NCBI GenBank assembly: GCA_002387845.1
Contig: DGLB01000023.1
Coordinates: 85,597-149,596, forward strand
DNA length: 64,000 nt
Origin: Stenotrophomonas maltophilia
GTDB taxonomy: Bacteria > Pseudomonadota > Gammaproteobacteria > Xanthomonadales > Xanthomonadaceae
Direction of reading: 5' to 3'
Made by a program: the position numbers and the translations under genes. The notes under the pieces were generated by a model that was not told where the DNA came from, searched no databases, and saw nothing but the letters and a program-made list of their open reading frames with translations. Positions 35,199-44,800 of the stretch are shown here, in pieces; within the stretch, counting starts at the first letter, position 1, and every line of letters begins with the position of its first letter.

Positions 35199-37582
35199 GT
35201 CAGCTGCGGGCAGGTGTGTGGGCGGCGGCGCTGGTCGTGGCCGTGGCGACCGGGCAGGGCGGCAACGTGGCCTATGCGCAGGCGGCAGCAGCCACCGCTG
35301 CGGATGAGCACGTGCAGCTCAACCTGGTCGATACCGATGTGGGCGGTGTGCTGCGCATGGCCGCGCGCTTCACCGGCCGGCAGTTCCTGATCGATCCCAA
35401 GGTCACCGGCAAGATGACCGTGGTCTCCGATGGGCCGGTGGACCGGGCCCAGGCCTACCAGCTGCTGGTCAGCGCGCTGCGCATGCGCGGCTTCGCAGTG
35501 GTGGAAAGCGGTGGCCTGACCCGGGTGGTACCGCAGGCCGACGCCAAGCTGCTGGGCGGACCGGTGGGCGGGCGTGGCGCGGGCGGTGAAGTGGTCACCC
35601 GCACCTTCACCCTGCGCTTCGAGAACGCCACCGCGCTGGTGCCGGTGTTGCGGCCGATGATCGCCGCTGACAATCCCATCGCCGCTTCGGCAGCCAGCAA
35701 CAGCCTGGTCATCACCGACTACGCCGACAACCTGGAGCGCATCGCGCGCATCATCGCCAGCCTGGACACACCGGCCAACATGGACACCGACGTGGTCAAG
35801 CTGCAGCAGGGCATCGCCGTGGATGTCGCCGCCATGGTCAGTCCGCTGCTCGACGCGCAGGGCAACGAGCCCAGCCAGAAGGTCGTGGTGATGGCCGACC
35901 CGCGCAGCAACAGCGTGCTGCTGCGCTCCAGCAGTCCTGCACGCACGCGCCTGGCCCGGCAGCTGGTGGAGAAGCTGGACCGCGCCCAGGACGAGTCCGG
36001 CAACCTGCACGTGGTGTACCTGCGCAACGCGCAGGCGACTGCTTTGTCCAAGGTGCTGCGCGGCGTGGTTGCCGGGCAGACCGACGCGCCGCGTGCCAGC
36101 GATCCGCTGGCGACGACGGCTGCAGCGTCCAGCAACCCTTCCTCGCAGAACAGTGGTATGCAGTCGTCCGGCACCGCCAGCGGCAACACCAGTGGCAACA
36201 GCAACAACGGCATGCCCGGTTCGCAGCGAATGGAGGCCGACAACAGCCAGGACGACAGCACCGGTTTCAGCCACAACGGCATCTCCGTGCAGCCCGACCC
36301 GACCACCAACACGTTGCTGATCTCCGCACCGGAGCCGGTGTACCGCAACCTGCGCCGGGTCATCGACCAGCTCGACCAGCGCCGTGCCCAGGTGCTGGTC
36401 GAGAGCCTGATCGTGGAAGTCACCGCCAGCGATGCCGCCGAACTCGGCGTGCAGTGGATGCTCGGCAACGGCCGTACCTTCGGCGGCACCCGCTTCGGCG
36501 GCAGCGGCATCAACACCGGTGCCAAGACCACGCTGGACGTGCTGGCCAAGGACGGGCTCAACCTGGGCGTGATCGACGGCACCATCAACCTGCCCGGTGT
36601 GGGCGAGATCCTCAACCTCAAGGCGCTGGCCAACGCGCTGCAGAGCCGTGGCGGGGCCAACATCCTGTCCACGCCCAACCTGATGACGCTGGACAACGAG
36701 AAGGCCAGCATCATGGTCGGCCAGACCGTGCCCTTCGTCAGCGGCCGCTACGTCACCGACGGCGGCGGTGGCAGCAGCAACCCGTTCCAGACCATCGAGC
36801 GTGAAGACATCGGCCTGAAGCTGCAGGTGCGTCCGCAGATCTCCGAGGGCGGCACGGTCAAGCTGGACATCTACCAGGAAGTGAGCAGCATCGACAACCA
36901 GCGCTCCAGCGAGGCCATCGGCATTGTCACCAACAAGCGCGCATTGGATACCAGCGTGCTGCTGGACGACGGCCAGATCATGGTGCTCGGCGGCCTGCTG
37001 GAAGACGGTGTCAGCCATGGCCGCGACGCGGTGCCCGGGCTGGGGCGCATTCCGCTGCTGGGTGCACTGTTCCGCAGCGACACCCGCAACCGCACCAAGA
37101 CCAACCTGATGGTGTTCCTGCGTCCACACGTGGTACGCGACCCGGCCGCCGGCCAGCGCCTCACCCGCGACCGCTACGACTACATGCGGCAGGCCCAGGC
37201 CAGCGTGCAGCCAGCATCCAGCTGGGCGCTGCCGGACATGCAGGCCCCGCAGCTGCCACCGCAGGATCTGCCGGTGCGGGGCGAGGGCAGCACGCGCTCG
37301 CTGCAGTCCGGTGCCCCGGCGCAGAGTTCGGTCAGCACCTTGAACGCGCAGTCCGACAGCCCGGTGCAGCTGCTGCAGTTCGCCCAGAACCTGGACCCCA
37401 CGCGCGCCGAACAGGCCGTGGCACAGGTGCGTGCGCTGGGTCTGCCGGCGTACAGCGAGACAGTGCCCGGTAGCGGCCAACGCCTGCGCGTACGTGTTCC
37501 CCGAGAGCCCGCCAAGCTGGATCCGGCGGTCCAGCAGCTGCGCAACCTCGGCTATACGCCGGAACTGGTGATCGAGCCATGA
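35195..37582 (+). CDS. gspD: Type II secretion secretin GspD with SPOR-like C-terminal extension
   Basis: Outer-membrane channel of the type II system. The 795 residues have a signal peptide (about 1-33), an N0 domain (VQLNLVDTDVGGVLRMAARFTG), N1-N3 domains (FTLRFENATALVPVLRPMI; VVYLRNAQATALSKVLRGV) with a long Ser/Asn/Gly-rich loop (about 300-355), and the secretin core (VLVESLIVEVTASDAAELG, NILSTPNLMTLDNEKA, VGQTVPFVSG, VLGGLLEDG, LGALFRSDTRNRTKTNLMVFLRP). Residues 721-795 form an extra domain with a SPOR-like pattern (RAEQAVAQVRALGLPAY...GQRLRVRVP...QQLRNLGYTPE), in place of the usual pilotin-binding S-domain. Confidence 0.95.
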   Translation: MSQLRAGVWAAALVVAVATGQGGNVAYAQAAAATAADEHVQLNLVDTDVGGVLRMAARFTGRQFLIDPKVTGKMTVVSDGPVDRAQAYQLLVSALRMRGFAVVESGGLTRVVPQADAKLLGGPVGGRGAGGEVVTRTFTLRFENATALVPVLRPMIAADNPIAASAASNSLVITDYADNLERIARIIASLDTPANMDTDVVKLQQGIAVDVAAMVSPLLDAQGNEPSQKVVVMADPRSNSVLLRSSSPARTRLARQLVEKLDRAQDESGNLHVVYLRNAQATALSKVLRGVVAGQTDAPRASDPLATTAAASSNPSSQNSGMQSSGTASGNTSGNSNNGMPGSQRMEADNSQDDSTGFSHNGISVQPDPTTNTLLISAPEPVYRNLRRVIDQLDQRRAQVLVESLIVEVTASDAAELGVQWMLGNGRTFGGTRFGGSGINTGAKTTLDVLAKDGLNLGVIDGTINLPGVGEILNLKALANALQSRGGANILSTPNLMTLDNEKASIMVGQTVPFVSGRYVTDGGGGSSNPFQTIEREDIGLKLQVRPQISEGGTVKLDIYQEVSSIDNQRSSEAIGIVTNKRALDTSVLLDDGQIMVLGGLLEDGVSHGRDAVPGLGRIPLLGALFRSDTRNRTKTNLMVFLRPHVVRDPAAGQRLTRDRYDYMRQAQASVQPASSWALPDMQAPQLPPQDLPVRGEGSTRSLQSGAPAQSSVSTLNAQSDSPVQLLQFAQNLDPTRAEQAVAQVRALGLPAYSETVPGSGQRLRVRVPREPAKLDPAVQQLRNLGYTPELVIEP

Positions 37583-39021
37583 CCGCCCTGCGCGAACTGC
37601 CACCGCTGCCGTTCGCCTGGGCCCGCGCGCAGAACGTGCTGCTGACCCTGCAGGGTGAGGAGCGCGTCCTGGTCGGCACCGCCGCGACCCCGGCCTGGGC
37701 CGTGGCCGAGCTGCGTCGTCGCTACGGTGCGTTGCGCTTCGAGGTGATTGAAGACGCGCCCTGGCAGCAGCGGCTGGGCGAGCAGTACCGTGACGGGGGG
37801 GATGCCGCCGCGCTGGTCGGCGCGGCCGAGAGCGAGGTCGATCTTGACCGCCTCATGCAGGACATGCCCGAGATCACCGACCTGCTGGACGCGCAGGACG
37901 ATGCACCGGTGATCCGCATGATCAACGCGCTGCTGGCCCAGGCCGCGCGCGACGGTGCCAGCGACCTGCATATCGAACCGTTCGAGACCCATTCCGTGGT
38001 CCGCTATCGGGTGGACGGCACCCTGCGCGACATGGTGCAGCCGCGCCGCGCGCTGCATGCCGCGCTGGTCTCGCGCATCAAGATCATGGCGCACCTGGAC
38101 ATCGCCGAGAGACGCTTGCCGCAGGACGGTCGTATCGCCATCCGTGTGGGCGGACGGCCGTTGGACATCCGCGTTTCCACCGTGCCCACCGGCCACGGCG
38201 AGCGCGCTGTGCTGCGTCTGCTGGAAAAGGATGCCGGCCGTCTGCAGCTGCAGCGCCTCGGCATGGCCGACGACACCCTGGCCACCTTCACCGGTCTGAT
38301 CCGCCAGCCGCACGGCATCGTGCTGGTTACCGGTCCCACCGGCAGCGGCAAGACCACGTCGCTGTATGCGGCGCTCGGCCAGCTGGACAGCAGCACGGCC
38401 AACATCCTCACCGTGGAAGATCCGGTGGAGTACGACTTCGCCGGCATCGGCCAGATCCAGGTCAACGCGCGCATTGGCATGACCTTCGCCACCGCGCTGC
38501 GCGCAATCCTGCGCCAGGACCCGGACACCATCATGATCGGCGAAATCCGCGACCTGGAAACCGCGCAGATCGCCGTGCAGTCCTCGCTGACCGGCCACGG
38601 CGTGCTTGCCTCGCTGCATACCAACGATGCCATCTCGGCCGTGACGCGGCTGGCTGACATGGGGGTTGAACCGTTCCTGCTGGCCTCGTCGTTGCGCGGG
38701 GTGCTCGCGCAGCGACTGGTGCGCCGCCTGTGCGTGCACTGCCGCACGCAGGGCGTGGACGCACATGGTCAGCCGGAGTGGCGTGCGGTCGGTTGCCCGC
38801 TTTGCGCCAACAGCGGCTACAAGGGGCGCACCGGCATCCATGAGCTGTTTGTGGTGGACGACCGCGTCCGCGCGCTGATCCACGAAGGGCAGGGCGAGCC
38901 CGCGCTGCGCGAGGCCGCGCGCGTGGCGCGCATGCGCACCCTGCGTGAGGACGGCATGCGTTGGGTGGCACAAGGCATCACCACGCGCGAGGAGATCCTG
39001 CGCGTGACTGGCGACGACTGA
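37579..39021 (+). CDS. gspE: Type II secretion ATPase GspE
   Basis: Cytoplasmic hexameric ATPase that powers pseudopilus assembly. The 480 residues contain the N1/N2 region, the conserved DASDLHIEP-like segment (DGASDLHIEPFETH), Walker A GPTGSGKTT, the Asp box EDPVEY, Walker B (DPDTIMIGEIRD), the His box (LTGHGVLASLHTNDA) and the GspE-type zinc site with two CxxC pairs (CVHC ... CPLC) before YKGRTGIHEL. It overlaps gspD by four bases (ATGA) and leads into gspF. Confidence 0.96.
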   Translation: MTALRELPPLPFAWARAQNVLLTLQGEERVLVGTAATPAWAVAELRRRYGALRFEVIEDAPWQQRLGEQYRDGGDAAALVGAAESEVDLDRLMQDMPEITDLLDAQDDAPVIRMINALLAQAARDGASDLHIEPFETHSVVRYRVDGTLRDMVQPRRALHAALVSRIKIMAHLDIAERRLPQDGRIAIRVGGRPLDIRVSTVPTGHGERAVLRLLEKDAGRLQLQRLGMADDTLATFTGLIRQPHGIVLVTGPTGSGKTTSLYAALGQLDSSTANILTVEDPVEYDFAGIGQIQVNARIGMTFATALRAILRQDPDTIMIGEIRDLETAQIAVQSSLTGHGVLASLHTNDAISAVTRLADMGVEPFLLASSLRGVLAQRLVRRLCVHCRTQGVDAHGQPEWRAVGCPLCANSGYKGRTGIHELFVVDDRVRALIHEGQGEPALREAARVARMRTLREDGMRWVAQGITTREEILRVTGDD

Positions 39022-39031
39022 GGCCGCACCG

Positions 39032-40231
39032 ATGCCTCAGTTCGACTACCAGGCGCTGACCGCCAGCGGCAGCACCGAAAAGGGGCGACTGGACGCCGAC
39101 AGTCCCAAGGGTGCACGCCAGTTGCTACGCGGTCGCGGGCTTACGCCGGTGGAACTGCGTCCGGTCAGTGCCAGCGCGGGGCAATGGCGACGGCGCGCGC
39201 TCAGCGCCACCGAACTGGCCTGGGCGACCCGTCAGCTTTCCAGTCTGCTGGCCGCGCGCCTGCCATTGGAAGCGGCACTGAGCGCGGTGATCGAACAGGC
39301 CGAGCAGGCGCACGTGGTGCAGGCGCTCACGGCCGTGCGCACCGATGTGCGCAGCGGTCAGCGCCTGACCGTCGCGTTGGCCGCACGTCCGCGCGACTTC
39401 CCGCCGATCTACCGCGCGCTGGTGGGCGCGGGCGAAGACTCCGGCGATCTCGGTCGGGTGATGGAGCGTCTGGCCGACTACATCGAAGAGCGAAACGCAC
39501 TGCAGGCCAAGGTCATCACCGCCTTCATCTATCCCGGTGCGATCAGCCTGGTCTCGGTGGCCATCGTGATCTTCCTGCTCAGCTATGTGGTGCCGCAGGT
39601 GGTCACCGCCTTCGTGCAGGCACGCCAGACGCTGCCGCTGCTGACGCGGGTGATGCTGGAGGCCAGTGCCTTCACCCGCGAGTGGGGCATCTGGGTGGGG
39701 CTGGGTGTGGGGGCCTTTATCGTCGCGTGGCGCATGGCCCTTCGCCGCCCCGACCTGCGACTGGGATGGGACAAGGGCATGCTGCGCGTACCGATGGTGG
39801 GGCGCTTTCTCATCGGCGTGAACAGCGCCCGGTTCGCGTCCACGTTGGCGATTCTCATCGATGCCGGCGTGCCGTTGCTGCGCGCGCTGGACGCGGCCCG
39901 GCAGACGTTGGGCAACGCGTTCCTCGCACGCTGCGCCGACGACGTGGCTTCGCGCGTGCGCGAAGGTGCAGCGCTGGGCTCGGCGTTGAAGGTGCAGAAA
40001 GTGTTTCCACCCATCCTGGTGCACCTGGTTGCCAGCGGCGAGAAGACGGGTTCACTCGCCCCTTTGCTGGAGCGTGCAGCACAAACCATCTCACGCGAGA
40101 TCGAGCGCCGCGCCATGGCGCTGACCGCGCTGCTGGAGCCGGCGATGATCCTGGTGATGGGCGGCGTTGTGCTCACCATCGTGCTCGCCGTGCTGATGCC
40201 GATCATGGAAATGAATCAGCTCGTCAACTGA
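39032..40231 (+). CDS. gspF: Type II secretion inner-membrane protein GspF
   Basis: Polytopic platform protein that GspE acts on. The 399 residues start PQFDYQALTASGSTEKGRLDADS, then show two repeated helical T2SSF domains (LSSLLAARLPLEAALSAV; FASTLAILIDAGVPLLRAL, the second being strongly conserved) and three membrane helices (about 168-190, 218-235 and 367-392). It is the last gene of the forward gspG-F run. Confidence 0.96.
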   Translation: MPQFDYQALTASGSTEKGRLDADSPKGARQLLRGRGLTPVELRPVSASAGQWRRRALSATELAWATRQLSSLLAARLPLEAALSAVIEQAEQAHVVQALTAVRTDVRSGQRLTVALAARPRDFPPIYRALVGAGEDSGDLGRVMERLADYIEERNALQAKVITAFIYPGAISLVSVAIVIFLLSYVVPQVVTAFVQARQTLPLLTRVMLEASAFTREWGIWVGLGVGAFIVAWRMALRRPDLRLGWDKGMLRVPMVGRFLIGVNSARFASTLAILIDAGVPLLRALDAARQTLGNAFLARCADDVASRVREGAALGSALKVQKVFPPILVHLVASGEKTGSLAPLLERAAQTISREIERRAMALTALLEPAMILVMGGVVLTIVLAVLMPIMEMNQLVN

Positions 40232-40457
40232 ATGCATCGAAGCGTGATGCGCGTTTTGATTCGCGGGAACTTCCAGACTGTTCTCCAGAGTATTACAGCG
40301 AGTTCCAAACATTTCTTAAGCCCACTGTCATGCCGGAAGCCGAGCATCACCCCCGTCGCCGCAGCGCGGACTGGGAGGTCCCCGGGCGGCAGCAGGTGCA
40401 GGTGTTGTTCCTCCCTCGGTGTTTCAACTTCGTAGTAGAACCCTTCTGGAGAAGACC
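40232..40457 (+). promoter_or_regulatory. Upstream region of the DING protein gene
   Basis: About 226 bases without a gene. It contains one CTGTCAT (40325-40331), the half-site of a PhoB box, but no matching second half 11 bases away. There is also an A/T-richer stretch (TATTACAG near 40291). The gene has its own GGAG, so a separate promoter here is likely but not defined. Confidence 0.35.
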
Positions 40458-41654
40458 ATGAACAAGTACAAGATCCTCGCCGCGGTGGTTGCCACCGCTC
40501 TGATGTCGGTGGCTGGTGCGGCCTCGGCCCAGGTCGCCGTGAACGGCGGCGGCGCTTCGCTGCCGGCCGACCTGTACAAGGGCACGCCGAACATCCTGCC
40601 GGCCAACTTCAACTATGCCGTGACCGGTTCGGGCACCGGCAAGTCCACGTTCCTGACCCACGGTACGTTCGCCGGCCAGTCGACCAGCTCGCACTATGCC
40701 GGTAGCGACTCGATCCTGAGCGCCGCCGAGCTCAGCGCGTACGCGGCCAACTTCAAGCCGACCTACGGCCCGCTGCTGCAGTTCCCGACCACGGCCACCT
40801 CGGTCACCCTGCCGTTCAACAAGGCCGGTGCCGCACTGAACATCGCCGATGCCAGCCTGTGCGGCATCTTCTCGGGTCAGATCACCAACTGGTCGGGCGT
40901 CGCCGGCAGCGGGCGTACCGGTCCCATTCAGGTCGTTTACCGCTCTGAAAGCAGCGGCACCAGCGAACTGTTCACCCGCTTCCTGAGCAGCGTGTGCGGT
41001 GCGCAGCCGGCCTCCACCTTGAAGAACGGTGCGTTCTCGACGACCTCGACCTTCGCCAACCTGTTCGTCAACAACACCGTGCCGTCGAACTTCGTCATCG
41101 CCACCAAGATCGATCCGGACAGCGGTCTGGTCGTTCCGGATGTGGGCGGCACCCCGCTGTATAACAAGGTGTATGAAGCCGGTACTGACGGCCGCATCGG
41201 TTACGTGGGTCCGGACGTGATCCCCGATCTGGAAGATGCTACCAAGGTCGCGCAGTTGCGCGGCTACTCGCCCAGCGAAGTGGACGTGACCCGTACCCTG
41301 GACACCATCCCGGCCCCGACGGCTGCTGCCGACCTGGCTGATCCGTCCAAGTGGGTGCCGGTATTCACCAATCCGACCGATGGCTATCCGATCGCCGGCT
41401 ACACCAACCTGATCATCGCCCAGTGCTACGCGAGCACCCAGGTTGCTGCCCAGGTCCGCGCCTTCATGCTGACCCATTACAACCTGGGTGCCACCGGCAC
41501 CAACGATGCCAAGGTTCGCGCGCACAAGTTCATCCCGCTGAACCAGAACTGGCGTGAAGCCATCCGCAACAACCTGGCTATGGCCACCTCGCTCAACGGC
41601 CTGGGTAACGCCACCACCTGCGCCGGCGTGTCGCGTCCGCAGACCAAGCCGTAA
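40458..41654 (+). CDS. DING/PstS-like phosphate-binding exported protein
   Basis: A 398-residue PstS-fold protein. The signal peptide ends ASA/QV after residue 24. The mature N-terminus reads QVAVNGGGASLPADLYKG, close to the DINGGGATLPQxLY signature of DING proteins. Phosphate-site patterns follow: a GSGTGKSTFL segment, GSDSIL and YRSESSGTSELFTRFL. There is no pstCAB cluster, so it is not simply a transporter subunit. In P. aeruginosa, related DING proteins leave the cell through the phosphate-starvation Hxc type II system (recalled), so this protein is a good candidate cargo of the adjacent GspC-M machine. GGAG lies six bases before the ATG; a strong terminator follows. Confidence 0.85.
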   Translation: MNKYKILAAVVATALMSVAGAASAQVAVNGGGASLPADLYKGTPNILPANFNYAVTGSGTGKSTFLTHGTFAGQSTSSHYAGSDSILSAAELSAYAANFKPTYGPLLQFPTTATSVTLPFNKAGAALNIADASLCGIFSGQITNWSGVAGSGRTGPIQVVYRSESSGTSELFTRFLSSVCGAQPASTLKNGAFSTTSTFANLFVNNTVPSNFVIATKIDPDSGLVVPDVGGTPLYNKVYEAGTDGRIGYVGPDVIPDLEDATKVAQLRGYSPSEVDVTRTLDTIPAPTAAADLADPSKWVPVFTNPTDGYPIAGYTNLIIAQCYASTQVAAQVRAFMLTHYNLGATGTNDAKVRAHKFIPLNQNWREAIRNNLAMATSLNGLGNATTCAGVSRPQTKP

Positions 41655-41682
41655 TCGCATCGCATTACGTAAAGACCGTGGA

Positions 41683-41719
41683 GGGTGCCGGCAGTGATGC
41701 CGGCACCCTTTCTGCTTTT
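41683..41719 (+). terminator. Intrinsic terminator after the DING protein gene
   Basis: An 11-base stem, GGGTGCCGGCA (41683-41693) / TGCCGGCACCC (41698-41708), with loop GTGA and a T-rich tract (TTTCTGCTTTT). It separates the DING gene from the giant adhesin gene, which therefore needs its own promoter within about 120 bases. Confidence 0.93.
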
Positions 41720-41842
41720 CAACCAGATGCCTGTCGGGTTTCCCGCGTCGCCCCCGTCTAACAGGTGCGTGGCTGGGACTTGGGACAGCCGCACCCATTC
41801 AGCAACCGCCCCCATAGGGCGTGCCTTCAGGTTGAGGTTTCA

Positions 41843-44800
41843 ATGTCGCACCTGCATTCGACCGCCCTGCGCGGTAACGCTGTTTCCCGCCGTATCGCTG
41901 CGGGTAGCCATCCGATGGCCTGGGCCATTGCCGTGGCGCTGGGGTCCATGGCAGTGCCCGCAGGCGCGCAGCAGGCCTTCAGTCCGGCCTGGTTCGCCGA
42001 CAAGGGCGCGGCGCAGGCCGGTGCGGCCCAGAGTGGCCGGATGCCCAACGGAGCCCCGGTCAACTTTGGACAGCCGACCCAGCAGCAGGACGCGGCCCGG
42101 CAGAAGCTGCAGCAGTCCATCGACAACCTCGGCAGCGCCGCGCAGGCGATCGCGCTGCAGCAGCGCATGCAGGAGCAAGCCCGCCAGAATCTTCGCAACG
42201 CCGGTTACGTCGTGGTTGACGGATTGAGCGAGGGCGGCCTGAAGGTGGATGAGAATCCGCTGACCCGCGGTTGGTTGAATGCGCGCGATGCGATCCAGAA
42301 GAATGGTGCCGACGGCAGGGTGGAGGTCAGCATCGAGCAGACCGCCGACAAGGCGATCCTGAACTGGGAAACGTTCAACATCGGTGCGAACACCACGCTG
42401 ACCTTCGGCCAGAACGCGGACTGGGCGGTGCTCAACCGGGTGAACGATCCGAATGCGCGTCCCAGCCAGATCCTCGGCAAGCTCAAGGCGCCGGGAAGCG
42501 TGTTCGTCGCCAACCGCAATGGCGTGGTGTTCGGCAACAACTCGCAGGTCAATGTGCGCAATCTGGTCGCGGCGGCGGCGCGGATCAGCGACAGCCAGTT
42601 CAAGGACAACGGCCTGTACAGCGCGGACAACAACAGCGCAGCGCTGACCGACGCGCTCGGCGACGTGGTGGTGGAGCGCGGCGCGCGTATCACCACGCAT
42701 GAACCCGCCACCACCACCCGTACCGGTGGCTATGTTCTTCTGGCCGGCCATGCCGTCGACAACAGCGGCCAGATTGAAACCATCCAGGGTCAGACCCAGC
42801 TGACCGCAGGCGACAGCTTCGTGATCCGGCGTGGCGTGGGCACCGCACAGAACACCACGTCCACGACCAAGGGCAATGAGGTCGCCCCGCGCTTTGTCAG
42901 TGAAAGCACTGCGGGCGATGTGAGCAACCGCGGATTGATCATCGCCCGCCAGGGTGACGTCACCCTGGCCGGTCGCACTGTCGAGCAAGCGGGCGTGGCC
43001 GTTGCGACGACCACGGTCAACCAGCGCGGCAGCGTGCATCTGTTGAATTCCATCAGCGATCGCGCGGGATCGGTCACGTTGGCGGAGGGGTCGACGACCG
43101 CCGTCCTGATCGAGGACGATGGAAAGACCACCGCGCTGGACAGCCAGCGCGACGCGCTGATTGCCGAGTCGGCGCTGCAGGATCCACTGCGTGCCACCGC
43201 CAACAGCGGTACCTTCGACAACCTGTCGCGGATGACCGACAGGCGTGACCAGTCGCGTATCGAAATCGTGTCCGGCGGCAACGTGGCATTCGAGGGCCAG
43301 TCGCTGACCGTGGCCACGGGAGGCCAGGTCGTCGTGGACGCCGCTGGCCGGAGCTTCCTGGCCGATGGTGCGCGCGTGGATGTTTCCGGTGCCACCGGCG
43401 TCCAGGTGGCGATGGAGAGCAATAACGTCAAGATCAACGTGCAGGGTAATGAGCTTCGGGACTCGCCCGACAACCGCGAGAGCGGCAAGCTCAACAGCCT
43501 GAACAACAACGAGGCGTGGATCGACCGCCGCCAGTTGGTCCATGTGCCGGCCGGCACCGGTGGATACGAGGCGGACCGCTGGTATGCGGCAGGCGGTCTG
43601 CTCGAGGTGGGTGGCTACCTGGGAACCCAGGGGCATTCCATCGGCGAATGGGCGGCGCAGGGCGGTAGCGTGTTGTTGGGTGGCAGCGAGGTGATCACCC
43701 AGGCCGGGTCGAAGATCAATCTGGCTGGCGGCAGTGTGGACGTGGCCACGGGCACCATCCAGCAGACCTGGCTGCGTGGCAATGACGGGCAGCTGTACCG
43801 GTTGGACGATGCACCCGCTGCGATGGTGTTCGCCGGTCTGTACCGCGGCTATGAGAGCGTACATTCCCGTTGGGGTGTTACTGAAGCCTATCGCAGCCCG
43901 TTGATCGCCAGCGAGAAACGCGTGGAGAACGGCTATACAGTGGGCCGTGACGCCGGACAGCTGAAGTTGTCCGCACCTACTGTCGTGCTGGAAGGCGATA
44001 TCGACACCAGCACGTTCCAGGGCGTGCGCCAGGAACGTGCGCCGGATGCGGCGGTTGACGGTTACAACCAGGCGCAGACGGCCGTGGCGCGCAATGCCGC
44101 CCTGCTGCTGGGCAGCTACAGCGCCTACGGGCGTGACGGTGCCTTCGCCACTGATGTCCGCATCGGCGATACGGCTGCGGCGGGTCTGGTTGATCTGCAG
44201 ACGCCGCTGGAGGCATCGCGGCGCAACACGTTCTGGATCGGTGCCAGCAGGCTTGTCGACCAGCAATGGGGACGTCTGGACCTCGCAACCAGCGGCACCC
44301 TCCACATCGATGGTCCACTGCAGCTGCAGGACGGCGCTGCGGTGGCACTTGCCGGGTCGCGCGTCAACATCAACGGCGACATCACCGCACATGGTGGGTC
44401 GCTGCAGGCAGGCAATGTGCTGGCCCTCGTCAACGTGCCGGGCAGGGAGCGCGTGCTGCTGGGCGACGGGTTCCGCAGCGTGGAGGTCGGTGATGGCGTG
44501 ACGTTGGACCTGACCGGAACCTGGACCAATGCACGGCTGCCGTCGGACGAAGGAAAGGGCGCTGCATGGCGGAACGGTGGCAGTGCGATGCTGGAAAGCA
44601 GCCACGACGTGAGCGTTGGCGCGGGGAGTCGCATCCTCGTCGACGCAGGTGGTCAGGTGAACGAGGCGGGCGACTTCCAGGGAGGGCGCGGTGGCAGCGT
44701 GAAGTTGCGCGCCGATATCGCAGAAGCGGGCCTTGATGGGACAGGACGCGTCCGACTGGGTGAGGGCGCTGCGTTCAGCGGACTCGGTGTTTCGGGCAGT

